Below, piece after piece: positions 27,134 through 36,194 of a stretch of 64,000 nt of DNA. Source of the DNA: Clostridia bacterium (lineage in GTDB: Bacteria > Bacillota > Clostridia > Christensenellales > CAG-314); assembly GCA_028703495.1 (NCBI GenBank), contig JAQVMT010000001.1:124001-188000 (forward strand), written 5' to 3'. Made by a program: the position numbers and the translations under genes. The notes below the pieces were generated by a model. That model saw nothing but the letters and a program-made list of their open reading frames with translations, was not told where the DNA came from and did not search any database. The stretch's first letter is position 1, and each line of letters opens with the position of its first letter.

Positions 27134-29188
27134 ATGGACCAGATTATTTACACCTCTGCAAAACGAGGCATAAACTCACACGCAGACGGTATGCAGATAT
27201 ACAGCTATACGGAGGGGTTTTCCGAAAGCGACGCCAATTTGACCGCCCTATTTCGATACAAGCCGCTGAGTATCGAGGCAGAACAGCCGTATGCGTTTAG
27301 ATACAGGAAAATGAACGACGGCAGGTGCGCGGTCGTGCTATGCACATATTTAGGCAAGGACTATATGGGGAAGTCGGGCAGGGACGGCAACTTTCTCGCT
27401 CATGCGATTGTTTCCGACGAAAACTTCGACTTATATCCTATGGAACTGCTCAACAGTCCGAGTTTGCGCACGAAGATGAAACAAAGCGAGGTAAATTCCG
27501 ATGATGAGGTCGGCTATTTGCCTGCTCCTACGTTGATTGAGGGGGACGTTATCAGCCGCCGCAAGGTGGGACTTTTCCTTAAGAATGGCAATAATTTTGC
27601 AAAGTTAATGGAGCTGCTATACGCGCTTTTTGAGTATATTAACAATAAAAGGCGCGTTGTAATACTTGATTCGCAGAAGAATCGGGCGATGTGGATTGCC
27701 GCGCTTATGTATTTACTGCCTAAAAAGGAGAGCTTGCGTTTCGACTTCTGCACATATGAGTATGCTCCCGAGCTTTCGGGCTGTGCGGTGTGTGGTGCTT
27801 ACAGGACAGGTACGGCTTTTGACATAAGCAACCCCGCCTTGAACGTTTTCGACTTCGAGGAGGAAAGATATCCGAAATACAAGCTTTGCCGCTCTTTATT
27901 CGAATATGTCGAAAAAAGCTTTTCCACGGGAATGGTCGAGTTTTTTGAGTTTGCAAACAGGATCGGCGGTTTCAGCACAAAAAGGTATTACGAAGCTTTT
28001 TGTTTGTTTGCGCTTACAGGGTATGATTGTGTGTTTGATAACGATATGTACGACAACGCAATCAAGCTATGGAATGACTTGAGCAGCTCCGCCAAGGTCG
28101 AGCTTTTGAGCAGAATGCAATTCGACAGAGGCATTTGGCAAAACGTTTCAGCCGAAATGTTCGAATTTCGTTCTAGGTTTTTGATGGACGCTTACGGCGG
28201 CAATTTGGGGCATTTGACAACGACTGTCTTGTCGGTGTCGCAGTATGCGGCTGATGCTCCGATGCTTGAAAGGAAGCTGGTCGAGAGGATATCGAGAGAG
28301 AAGAATAAAAGCAAACGCGAGGTTTACTCACTTTTATGGTCGCTTGGCAGGGGTGATTTAACCTTCGAGGTTTACAAAAGCGTTTTATCCAACGCCGACA
28401 AGGCTTCGCACGAGTTCGGGGATTATTTCTTCGGCTTTTTGATGAACGTTCCCGAGTACGCCGTCAGGTACGGTGACGTATCTATAAGCTATATGCGCAA
28501 GATCGTATTCGAAAACGACGATACAGGTGCGGCTTTACAGCTTCTGCGTGCCGTCAAGGTATTCGAGCCGAACATAATTTTGATTGAGGAGCTGAGCGCA
28601 AAAATTGCCGAAGGGTTGGCTTATTCGGATTTCGAAGCACAAAGGGCGTTGGTTGTCGAGATAAAAAACGGCGACAAGATGTATTCCGAGAAAATGGCCG
28701 CGTTCGTCACGGGATTCACACTTAACGACTGCCGAAGCTATGAGGAATACAGCCGCGCGTTGGAGTATTGCGTGCGCCGTTACAGCCTTCCACGCAACCT
28801 ACCGCAGGAGGATATGCAAAGGTATATCGAGTGGATATGCTCCAAGGTTTACCTAATACGAAACACCAAGGAATATATTTCCCTTATGCGTTTGATAGGT
28901 ATTACCGATATATATGGAAGTTACTTCTTCTATGAGTGCGCTAAATCGGTGGTAAACGCTTTCGGAATCGGCAGGTGCGGAACCGAAGAGTTAGTCGCTT
29001 ACGTCAAGCTTTTGCTATACGAAGCCACTCCCTATCAACGGGAGAATGCCACGAAGGAGTTGGGTACTCTTAACCGACGGGTGATAAACCAACTCGATCG
29101 GGAGCTTGTGGACGAGCTGGAGCCGAATATGCTTAACAGGTGGTCGAATATGAGAGTGTTGCTTGTGAAAAAAAGGTTTTTTATGTAA
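27134..29188 (+). CDS. GAP1-like protein (GTPase-associated protein 1, N2-type N-terminus)
   Basis: A 684-aa protein. Its first 140 residues match what I recall of the GAP1-N2 domain: IYTSAKRGINSHADGMQIYS, FRYRKMNDGRCAVVLCTYLG and KDYMGKSGRDGNFLAHAIV. GAP1 proteins are described by Aravind and co-workers as partners of TRAFAC-type GTPases in predicted NTP-dependent conflict systems. The rest is helical, without recognised motifs, and would correspond to the GAP1 middle and C-terminal parts. The gene follows GTPase B by 166 bp and is the last of the seven-gene run; a terminator follows. The ribosome-binding site is weak. Assignment is by pattern and needs a profile search. Confidence 0.7.
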   Translation: MDQIIYTSAKRGINSHADGMQIYSYTEGFSESDANLTALFRYKPLSIEAEQPYAFRYRKMNDGRCAVVLCTYLGKDYMGKSGRDGNFLAHAIVSDENFDLYPMELLNSPSLRTKMKQSEVNSDDEVGYLPAPTLIEGDVISRRKVGLFLKNGNNFAKLMELLYALFEYINNKRRVVILDSQKNRAMWIAALMYLLPKKESLRFDFCTYEYAPELSGCAVCGAYRTGTAFDISNPALNVFDFEEERYPKYKLCRSLFEYVEKSFSTGMVEFFEFANRIGGFSTKRYYEAFCLFALTGYDCVFDNDMYDNAIKLWNDLSSSAKVELLSRMQFDRGIWQNVSAEMFEFRSRFLMDAYGGNLGHLTTTVLSVSQYAADAPMLERKLVERISREKNKSKREVYSLLWSLGRGDLTFEVYKSVLSNADKASHEFGDYFFGFLMNVPEYAVRYGDVSISYMRKIVFENDDTGAALQLLRAVKVFEPNIILIEELSAKIAEGLAYSDFEAQRALVVEIKNGDKMYSEKMAAFVTGFTLNDCRSYEEYSRALEYCVRRYSLPRNLPQEDMQRYIEWICSKVYLIRNTKEYISLMRLIGITDIYGSYFFYECAKSVVNAFGIGRCGTEELVAYVKLLLYEATPYQRENATKELGTLNRRVINQLDRELVDELEPNMLNRWSNMRVLLVKKRFFM

Positions 29189-29243
29189 AAATGTAACATT
29201 TTTTTAATATAAATAAAGCGATAATAAAAAGATGTGCATGCAG

Positions 29244-29264
29244 CCGTGTTTTGCGCGGTTTTTT
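29244..29264 (+). terminator. Intrinsic terminator at the end of the chaperone-GTPase locus
   Basis: CCGTG pairs with CGCGG (one G-T pair) around TTTTG and is followed by six T. An outer GTGCA/TGCAC pair encloses it. It lies 55 bp after the GAP1-like stop, marking the likely end of the operon. Confidence 0.6.
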
Positions 29265-29309
29265 GCACCTTGTCGATATGTAAGTTCGAGGAAGGAAAGT
29301 AAGTGACGG

Positions 29310-29405
29310 CATTGGTTTTGATAAATGCCGTTTCAAAAGTCAAAAGTTCGTTACAGAAAGAAAAGGCAAAATCAGCATCGGCTTTGATAAATGCCGTTTA
29401 AAAGA
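29310..29405. repeat. Direct repeat, period 66 bp, upstream of pepF
   Basis: TTTGATAAATGCCGTTT occurs at 29317 and 29383, each preceded by a GGCATTGGT- or GCATCGGC-like sequence and followed by (C)AAAAG(T/A). The remainder of the 296-bp gap carries the terminator above and no gene. Confidence 0.65.
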
Positions 29406-29484
29406 TTAAAGATGCAGAACAGACGAGGGGCTGTGTTGCGTTTGTGATATATATTACAATAAATACTAATTCAAGGAGATAGAA

Positions 29485-31260
29485 ATGAAAACAAGAGAAC
29501 AAATACCCGAGCAATATCGCTGGAATTTATGCGATCTATATGCTACAAACGAAGATTGGGAGAAAGATTTTGCCAAGCTTCCCGAGATTATCGAACGTGC
29601 GAAGACTTACAAGGGCAAGCTGAACAACAAAAAAGATATTCTGAAAATGTATAACGACTTTCAGGACAATACCGAGTTGTTTGAGCATTTGTTCTGCTAC
29701 GCGTATTTAGCCGGCGATTTAAACTCAAAGGATATAGAAAGTCAAGGCAAAATGGCTAAAATGATGGCTATGGAGGCAAAGCTGGGTGAGGCGACGGCGT
29801 ACGTCGATCCAGAGATGGCTTTGTTGAGCGAGGAACAGTTGGACGAATTAATCAACGATCCCGACTTTGCCGATTTTGACGAGGAGCTTAAGATAATCAA
29901 AGAGAGTAAGAAGCATATATTGAGCGAAAAGGAGGAGGCGATGCTGGCTGCGACACATCAGTTAACCTCTAACTTCAAAGAGATTTTCGGAAGAATGGAT
30001 AACGGCGATATGGAGTTCGGCAAAGTCATTGTCGATGGCAAGGAGGTCCAGATATCCCATGGTGTCTATGGTATGCTTATGCATAACAAGGATCAAAATG
30101 TAAGACGTGATGCGTTCAAGGCATATTATGAGCCGTATTTGAAGTTTATCAACACACTCTCGTCAATATACAGCGGAAGTGTAAAATCCGATTGGTTTTA
30201 TGCGAAGACCAAGAAATTCGATTCCACTATGGAAATGGCTCTGTTCAACGAACAGGTCGACAAGAAGGTATACACTAATTTGATTGAAAGCGTAAACTCC
30301 AATTTAGAGCCTCTGCACGAGTATATCGAGTTGAGAAAGAAAATATTGGGTTTGGAAACGCTCAATATGTACGATTTATACGTTCCGATCGTGGAGGAAG
30401 CCGACAGCATTATGGACTTCGAGCAGGCTTTCGATATGGTTAAAAAGGGACTTGCGCCTTTGGGCGAGGATTATCAGGAGCTGTTGCAACGCGCCAAGGA
30501 CGAAAGATGGATGGACGTATATGAAACGCCCGCGAAGAGAAGCGGTGCATATTCTTTGGGAATCAGAGGAACACACCCCTTCGTTTTGCTTAACTTCCAA
30601 GGCACCTTGAATGACGTTTCCACCGTGGCACACGAGTTGGGACACAGTATGCACAGCTATTATAGCAACGAATCTCAATGTGCGATAAAGTCCAACTACA
30701 AGATTTTCGTTGCCGAGGTCGCAAGCACTTGTAACGAGATTCTGCTTCACAATTACCTTATGAAGACAGTGACCGATGAAAAGGTCAAGAAGAATCTGCT
30801 TAGCGTGTACTTGGATATGCTACGCACCACTATGTACAGACAATCGATGTTTGCCGAGTTCGAGTATATCTCGCACTCCATGGTCGAAAAAGATATTCCT
30901 TTGACCTACAAATCGCTTTGTGACGAGTATTATAAGCTCAACAAAAAGTATTACGGCAACGGTGTGGAGCATAATCCCGAAATCGCATATGAATGGGCGA
31001 GAGTTCCTCATTTTTATAGGGCGTTTTACGTATACAAGTATGCCACGGGAATTATATCGGCAATTTGTATCGCTAACAAGATCTTGACCGAGGGCAAGCC
31101 CGCTGTGGAAAATTATAAGAAGTTCCTATCCTTGGGCTGCTCTATGGATCCTGTAAGCGAGTTGAAGGTAGCAGGCGTGGACTTGATGTCCAAGGAACCC
31201 TTCGAGATCGTCGCAAAATCCTTTAAGGATACATTGGAGGAGCTGAAGAAGCTTGCCTAA
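29485..31260 (+). CDS. pepF: Oligoendopeptidase F
   Basis: Cytoplasmic M3-family zinc metallopeptidase that cleaves short peptides. The 591-aa length matches the family. The zinc site VAHELGHSMHSYY (HELGH at 383-387) is intact, and the family blocks RGTHPFVLLNFQGTLNDV, AEVASTCNEILL and RVPHFYRAFYVYKYATG are present. The ATG follows AAGGAG. It stands alone between terminators. Confidence 0.96.
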   Translation: MKTREQIPEQYRWNLCDLYATNEDWEKDFAKLPEIIERAKTYKGKLNNKKDILKMYNDFQDNTELFEHLFCYAYLAGDLNSKDIESQGKMAKMMAMEAKLGEATAYVDPEMALLSEEQLDELINDPDFADFDEELKIIKESKKHILSEKEEAMLAATHQLTSNFKEIFGRMDNGDMEFGKVIVDGKEVQISHGVYGMLMHNKDQNVRRDAFKAYYEPYLKFINTLSSIYSGSVKSDWFYAKTKKFDSTMEMALFNEQVDKKVYTNLIESVNSNLEPLHEYIELRKKILGLETLNMYDLYVPIVEEADSIMDFEQAFDMVKKGLAPLGEDYQELLQRAKDERWMDVYETPAKRSGAYSLGIRGTHPFVLLNFQGTLNDVSTVAHELGHSMHSYYSNESQCAIKSNYKIFVAEVASTCNEILLHNYLMKTVTDEKVKKNLLSVYLDMLRTTMYRQSMFAEFEYISHSMVEKDIPLTYKSLCDEYYKLNKKYYGNGVEHNPEIAYEWARVPHFYRAFYVYKYATGIISAICIANKILTEGKPAVENYKKFLSLGCSMDPVSELKVAGVDLMSKEPFEIVAKSFKDTLEELKKLA

Positions 31261-31334
31261 TTTACCTGATTAGAAGCAATTCGGGTAGATAGAATTATTG
31301 ACATTCAAATAGCAATATAATGCCTAAATACAGG

Positions 31335-31370
31335 ACCGGCGCAGGTATCGAAAAGCCTGCGTCGGTTTTT
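31335..31370 (+). terminator. Intrinsic terminator after pepF
   Basis: ACCGGCGCAGG (31335-31345) pairs with CCTGCGTCGGT (31356-31366), followed by a T-tract. The rest of the 389-bp gap to surE holds a promoter at 31564 and a weak repeat of GCAAAGAAGTT (31446 and 31522). Confidence 0.85.
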
Positions 31371-31563
31371 AAATTCCGAAAAAGGCGCAATTCGTTTTGT
31401 TTAACAAAGTCGGTGTTAACCCTTTCGGTGCTGTTTGCCGACACTGCAAAGAAGTTCGTTAAACCATACTAAGCTTCGATTACTTATTGTTTCTGTTGAA
31501 TTTAACTTGGTATTTTACTCGGCAAAGAAGTTTGTGTCAATTGCTCGGCTAGAGCGTTTTTAA

Positions 31564-31592
31564 TTGACTTTGGAGTATGGCTGTGGTAGAAT
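31564..31592 (+). promoter_or_regulatory. Promoter for surE and the following flavoprotein gene
   Basis: TTGACT (31564-31569), 17-bp spacer, TAGAAT (31587-31592). Just upstream at 31552 is CTAGAGCGTTTTT, which resembles one end of the 159-bp MITE and may be a remnant or chance. Confidence 0.7.
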
Positions 31593-31649
31593 ACCTATTA
31601 CGATGGGAAGTATGGCGATTTGTGCGCATACTCATCGTCGGGGTGAATA

Positions 31650-32405
31650 ATGAGAATTTTAGTGACCAACGATGACGGAATCGATAGCTTGAATATTATA
31701 CGTTTGGTGGAAGCCTTGGGAGATAAGCACGAGGTGTATTGCTTTGCGCCGTGCGCCCAAAGGTCGGCTTGCAGTTTAAGCCTTACGGTAGGCAAGCAAA
31801 TCGAGATCAGGGAAGCAACCATGCGTGGTGCGCAAAAGGCGTACAGCGTAAACGGAACGCCTGCAGACTGTGTATTGCTGGCGATCGGATACTTCGATCT
31901 TCGATTCGATTTGGTTATTTCCGGCATTAATATGGGCGCGAATTTGGCTTATGACGTGATGTATTCGGGAACGGTTGCGGGTGCGTATGAGGGCGTCATT
32001 AAGGGAGTGCCTTCGATTGCGCTTTCGCAGGTCGGCAGAGGCTGCGATTGCGGCAATTTAATCGACTTTTTCGTGGAGAACCTTGAGGAGTTTTGCAAGC
32101 TTACCTCAAAAGCTTATGTGCTTAACATAAACTATCCGAGAGGCAACGCAATCGGAGTAAGGGTTTGCGAAATGGGTACAGTTAAGTACAGCGATGAATT
32201 TAGTGTTTCAAACACCGACGGATTGAGATGCGGACTCGTTCCCGATTCGCCTCAGATATCGACGAGCGGCGACGACAGCGATGTGGTGCTTGCCGAAAAG
32301 GGATATGTCACGATTACGCCGTTGGTCGTAAACCGAACGGACAGGACGGCTCTAGAGAGGCTTAAGAATATCGGACACGGCATCAAGCTTGCAGAGGGCG
32401 TATGA
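31650..32405 (+). CDS. surE: SurE nucleotidase
   Basis: 5'/3'-nucleotidase with survival-protein E fold. The 251-aa protein has the metal-binding N-terminus MRILVTNDDGID, CAPCAQRSACS, the NGTPADCVLLAI block, VISGINMGANLAYDVMYSGT and GVPSIALSQ. GGGGTG precedes the ATG. The stop overlaps the start of the next gene by four bases (ATGA), so the two are translationally coupled. Confidence 0.96.
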   Translation: MRILVTNDDGIDSLNIIRLVEALGDKHEVYCFAPCAQRSACSLSLTVGKQIEIREATMRGAQKAYSVNGTPADCVLLAIGYFDLRFDLVISGINMGANLAYDVMYSGTVAGAYEGVIKGVPSIALSQVGRGCDCGNLIDFFVENLEEFCKLTSKAYVLNINYPRGNAIGVRVCEMGTVKYSDEFSVSNTDGLRCGLVPDSPQISTSGDDSDVVLAEKGYVTITPLVVNRTDRTALERLKNIGHGIKLAEGV

Positions 32406-33616
32406 AAATTGTTGTTATAGGCGGGGGAGCGGGCGGAATGATGGCGGCAGGTGCCGCCGCTCAAGTCGGTGCCGACGTCACTTTGCTGGAAAGGAACGAA
32501 AAGACGGGCAAAAAGCTGTATTTGACGGGCAAGGGAAGATGTAATCTGACAAACGTCGACGAAAGCTTTTTGGACAAGGTTGTCGTCAATCCTAAATTCC
32601 TTTTCGGTGCACTTAAATGCTTTTCGGCAAAGGATACAATGCAGTTTTTCAAAGACTGCGGACTTGACCTAAAGGTTGAAAGAGGCGGGCGCGTTTTTCC
32701 GCAAAGCGACAAAAGCAGTGATGTTATCAACGCTTTAAACAGGTATTTGAACGATAGCGGCGTGAACGTAAGACTAAACAGCTATGTTTCTGACACTATT
32801 TACGAAAACGGGCAATTTGTCGTTTCGGTCAACGGTGAGAAGCTGCGTTGCGATAAGCTTATTATTGCGACGGGCGGAAAGTCCTATTCCAAGACGGGCA
32901 GTACAGGTAACGGCTACATTTTTGCGCATAGGTTTGGACACACTATTGTTCCGCCGGTAACATCCTTAACGGGCATAAACACCGTGGAGAAGACGGGTAT
33001 TGAGGGCTTGACTCTTAAGAACGTCGAGGTTTGCGTGAAGGTGAACGATAAAACTGTAAAAAGCTGCTTCGGAGAGTTGCTCTTTACGCATGAGGGCGTT
33101 TCGGGACCGACCGTGTTAACACTATCCGCGTACATTAATCGACTGAATCTAAAGGGAGCAGAGCTGTCGATTGATTTCAAGCCCGCGCTTTCGGCGGAGG
33201 AGCTGGACAAGCGGATACTAATTGACTTTTCCTCTCAACAAAACAAGGATTTTTGCAACGCGCTGGATATGCTCCTACCCAAAAGCGTTATTCCATCGGT
33301 GGTGCGGCAAAGCGGTATAAGCGAGCATACCAAGATTAACTCGATTTCTGCGGCACAGCGCAAACGCTTGGTGGACACGCTCAAGGATTACCGACTGCAT
33401 ATTGAGGGGCTTTGCGACATAGATACTGCCGTGATAACCTCGGGTGGCGTAAGCGTAAAGGAAGTCAATCCGTCAACGATGCAAAGCAAGATAGTTAATG
33501 GCTTGTATTTTGCAGGTGAAGTTTTGGATGTGGACGCGCTTACAGGCGGTTACAACCTCCAAATTGCTTGGAGTACAGGCAGACTTGCGGGAATTTCCGC
33601 GGCAAAGGGCAGATAA
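32402..33616 (+). CDS. BaiN/YhiN-type FAD-dependent oxidoreductase (HI0933 family)
   Basis: A 404-aa flavoprotein with the dinucleotide motif VIGGGAGGMMAAGAAAQVGA, the LLERNEKTGKKLYLTGKGRC block typical of HI0933/YhiN proteins, a central ATGGKSYSKTGSTGNGY loop, and the C-terminal FAD-binding GLYFAGEVLDVDALTGGYNL. Family members are annotated as aminoacetone oxidase or NAD(P)/FAD-dependent oxidoreductase; BaiN acts on bile-acid intermediates in one Clostridium. The substrate here cannot be told. It overlaps surE by four bases. Confidence 0.92.
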   Translation: MKIVVIGGGAGGMMAAGAAAQVGADVTLLERNEKTGKKLYLTGKGRCNLTNVDESFLDKVVVNPKFLFGALKCFSAKDTMQFFKDCGLDLKVERGGRVFPQSDKSSDVINALNRYLNDSGVNVRLNSYVSDTIYENGQFVVSVNGEKLRCDKLIIATGGKSYSKTGSTGNGYIFAHRFGHTIVPPVTSLTGINTVEKTGIEGLTLKNVEVCVKVNDKTVKSCFGELLFTHEGVSGPTVLTLSAYINRLNLKGAELSIDFKPALSAEELDKRILIDFSSQQNKDFCNALDMLLPKSVIPSVVRQSGISEHTKINSISAAQRKRLVDTLKDYRLHIEGLCDIDTAVITSGGVSVKEVNPSTMQSKIVNGLYFAGEVLDVDALTGGYNLQIAWSTGRLAGISAAKGR

Positions 33617-33647
33617 CCTAGGTGCCGTACGAATATGCGTTTGAGTA

Positions 33648-33806
33648 TTAGAGCGTTTTCACTCTACCGTTCAAACGCCGACTTTCGGCTGATTCGCCTA
33701 ACTGCGATGCTCGTCGGTTAAATACGGAAGCCACCCTCCTCGCGCCTTGTTGTTCGAAAAATCATCACGAAATCTGACGATATCAGATAGTGTGAACACG
33801 CTCTAG
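33648..33806. mobile_element. 159-bp MITE-like element, copy 2
   Basis: Same length, end sequences and TA flanks as the copy at 5312-5470. The ends are TTAGAGCGTTTTCACTCTAC and, reversed, CTAGAGCGTGTTCACACTAT. Long internal stretches are shared (CAAACGCCGACTTTCGGCT; AAAATCATCACGAAATCTGA). The two copies differ at scattered positions. It sits 31 bp after the flavoprotein stop and 37 bp before aroH. Confidence 0.8.
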
Positions 33807-33843
33807 TATAAAGAAAAAGTGTTTGGATTAGCGGAGGTGGATA

Positions 33844-34206
33844 TTGATTGCGATAAGAGGAGCGACCACAGCGGAGCGCAACGAAAAAGAAGCGGTTTTG
33901 ATTTGCGCGGAGGAGCTATTAAGCAAGCTTATCGAGGACAATGGTTTGAAGGCGGATGAAATTGTCGCGATTGTGTTTTCGGCAACCGACGATCTTACCA
34001 AGGTGTTTCCCGCGCGTGCCGCTATTGCGCTGGGTTTGAATGATACTCCGCTGTTTTGCGTAAGGGAGCTTTGCATCGAGGACGCATTGACAATGTGCGT
34101 AAGGATTTTGCTGTTTGCCAACAAGCAGATTCCCAAAAGTAAGGTGAAACATATTTACCTAAGGGGAGCGGCGGTACTTCGTCCAGACTTATCAAAAGGA
34201 AGATAG
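33844..34206 (+). CDS. aroH: Monofunctional AroH-type chorismate mutase
   Basis: Converts chorismate to prephenate for phenylalanine and tyrosine synthesis. The 120-aa product has the AroH-class layout: IAIRGATTAERNEKEAV, VFSATDDLTKVFPARAA with the catalytic Arg pair, LFCVRELCIEDALTMCVRIL and a C-terminal HIYLRGAAVLRPDL. The start is TTG at 33844, supported by GGAGGTGG four bases upstream. The copy-2 MITE ends 37 bp before the start, so it may affect expression. Confidence 0.93.
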   Translation: MIAIRGATTAERNEKEAVLICAEELLSKLIEDNGLKADEIVAIVFSATDDLTKVFPARAAIALGLNDTPLFCVRELCIEDALTMCVRILLFANKQIPKSKVKHIYLRGAAVLRPDLSKGR

Positions 34207-34264
34207 AATGCCGCACTGGGTGAAATGATATCGGTACAGTCAGTTTACAGAGTGGTCGTACTAA

Positions 34265-34360
34265 ATTAAAACAAAAGACAATCGAAAATCGGATTGTGTT
34301 TGCCGGAAAATTAAGGATAATCGAGATCGGACTTTGGTAGATTAAACAAAAGACAATCTA
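34265..34360. repeat. Short direct repeats before cmk
   Basis: ATTAAAACAAAAGACAATC (34265) recurs as ATTAAACAAAAGACAATC (34341), about 75 bp apart. AATCGAAAATCGGA and AATCGAGATCGGA lie between, about 38 bp apart. Confidence 0.55.
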
Positions 34361-34374
34361 TATACGAGGTATTT

Positions 34375-35040
34375 ATGAATATTGCGATAGACGGACCGTC
34401 GGGCGCGGGTAAAAGCACGGTGGCGAAGGAGTTAGCCAAAAGACTGGGGATACTCTATTTGGATACGGGTGCTTTATACAGGGCTATCGGGCTGAAAACA
34501 TATAGGGCGAAGGTCGATTCTAACGACAGTGTCGGCATTAATAAGCTTTTGCCGCACACGTCGGTCGAGATAGGTTACGTAGACGGGGCGCAACGCATTA
34601 TGCTCGACGGAGAGGATGTCACCGATAAAATACGGGAGCATAAGCTTAGCAAGTACGCAAGCGATGCTTCCGCCGTAAAAGAGGTGCGCGAAAAGCTTAT
34701 GGATATTCAGAGGGACGTTGCAAAGAAAAACGATTGCGTTTTGGACGGTAGAGATATCGGTACATGCGTTTTGCCTAATGCAGAGGTCAAGATTTTTTTG
34801 ACCGCTTCGCTTAGCGTCCGTGCGCAAAGACGTTTGGAGGAGCTTCATGCTAAAGGCGTGGAGATAAGCTATGCGCAGGTCTATTCGGATATCGAAAAAC
34901 GGGACGAAAAGGACTCGACCAGAGAGGTTGCGCCGCTTAAGTGCGCCGATGATGCCGTTGTGATCGATTCGACTGATTTGAATGTGAACGAGGTTTGCGA
35001 CAAAATTGAATATCTCGTCAACTGCCGCAAGTCAAGATAG
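34375..35040 (+). CDS. cmk: Cytidylate kinase
   Basis: Phosphorylates CMP and dCMP. The 221-aa protein has the P-loop IAIDGPSGAGKSTVAKELA, the YLDTGALYRAIGL substrate block, CVLDGRDIGTCVLPNA and the lid-region RAQRRLEELHAKG. It opens the Clostridia-type series cmk-plsC-ispH-S1. Confidence 0.97.
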   Translation: MNIAIDGPSGAGKSTVAKELAKRLGILYLDTGALYRAIGLKTYRAKVDSNDSVGINKLLPHTSVEIGYVDGAQRIMLDGEDVTDKIREHKLSKYASDASAVKEVREKLMDIQRDVAKKNDCVLDGRDIGTCVLPNAEVKIFLTASLSVRAQRRLEELHAKGVEISYAQVYSDIEKRDEKDSTREVAPLKCADDAVVIDSTDLNVNEVCDKIEYLVNCRKSR

Positions 35041-35187
35041 CCAAACTGCGGCATGGTTTTATGGCAGAATAAGAACATAATGATATAGTTTGCTGCCGAA
35101 AGCATATAAAAAAGCCGAATAAGCTTTACAAATATTTCGAAGGAATCCATGTAGATTCGGTTATTATGTAACCTATAATCATATGGT

Positions 35188-35853
35188 ATGGAAACGTGTA
35201 TGGAGAACAAGAAGGAAAGTTTTTCTAAAATAAGCAAATTTTGGTTTGTTGTCGGGTGGATTATTATGTTCATTCCGATGTTGGTGTATAATTACAAGGT
35301 TTTGGGCGAACGCAGACTCCCCAATAAAAAGACGATATACACAATGAATCATCTTTCATCCGTGGATCCGATTATTGTGGGGTTTTTATTCAAGCCTCAT
35401 ATACACTTCTTGGCAAAGAGCGAGCTGGCAAAGAGTAATTTTGCGCGATGGTATCTCTCAAAGTTGGGTTGTATTTTTATAAATCGCGGTGAAACGGATA
35501 TTTCTGCTATAAGGAAGGGGCTGGAGGTGCTAAACGCAGAAGAAGTCCTTATGCTTTTCCCCGAGGGAACACGGAACAAGGGAGATGAGGACAAAATAAG
35601 TCCCTTCAAGACGGGTGTCGCTTTCTTCGCACTCAAGTCCAAAGCCCCCTTAAGAGCCTTCTATATCAAGCACAAAAATAGATTTGTCGGTAGAAACTAC
35701 ATTATATGCGGCGAAGAATACGACCTTTCAGACCTCTATGACAAACCGATCAACAAGGAGGTTTTGGAAATTGCTACTCAAAGGATTTACGACGAAACCT
35801 TAAAGGTAAAGCAAAAGCTCGATACCTATCTTGAAGACAAGAAGCGTAAATAA
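35188..35853 (+). CDS. plsC: 1-acyl-sn-glycerol-3-phosphate acyltransferase
   Basis: Membrane enzyme that makes phosphatidic acid. The 221-aa protein has one N-terminal membrane helix (WFVVGWIIMFIPMLVYNY), the catalytic NHLSSVDP (NHx4D), GCIFINRGETD and FPEGTRNKGD acyltransferase motifs. The start may be ATG 35188 or ATG 35200; neither has a strong ribosome-binding site. The 3' end, including the stop codon, is copied 72 bp downstream. Confidence 0.94.
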   Translation: METCMENKKESFSKISKFWFVVGWIIMFIPMLVYNYKVLGERRLPNKKTIYTMNHLSSVDPIIVGFLFKPHIHFLAKSELAKSNFARWYLSKLGCIFINRGETDISAIRKGLEVLNAEEVLMLFPEGTRNKGDEDKISPFKTGVAFFALKSKAPLRAFYIKHKNRFVGRNYIICGEEYDLSDLYDKPINKEVLEIATQRIYDETLKVKQKLDTYLEDKKRK

Positions 35854-35950
35854 CCCTGATGATTTTTCGGGGAGAATCGAGTCGGTAGTTTCGATGCTAA
35901 CCTTGAAGGCAAGAAGCGTAAATAACCCGATGGTTTTCGGGGAAATAAAG
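35830..35950. repeat. Direct repeat copying the plsC 3' end
   Basis: CTTGAAG(A/G)CAAGAAGCGT plus AAATAACCC starts at 35830 (the plsC end) and again at 35902, period 72 bp. The match continues through GATG(A/G)TTTTTCGGGGA with small indels. The 341-bp gap to ispH otherwise shows nothing I can support. Confidence 0.85.
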
Positions 35951-36194
35951 TTGAAAATCGTCAACTCCCGATATCGCAACGTCCAAACAAGCCGATTATG
36001 TAGGATTTCGGATATAAGTGCAAACGGAGTTTTTGAACACGCAAATAAAGAAACAGATATGTTGCGAGCTTCAAAGGATTGTGCCTTCGGCTATATTTTG
36101 AGGAAGTATTAGCATATGCAGACGTTTTAATCCAAGCAATGCAGCCTTTTGCTGTGAGCGGTCTAAAAATTTGCGGTGTCTAAGCGGAGGATTT

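Noticed and set aside
35831-36112. 93-codon plus-strand ORF after plsC
   Set aside because: It begins inside the plsC 3'-end repeat in another frame and resembles nothing.
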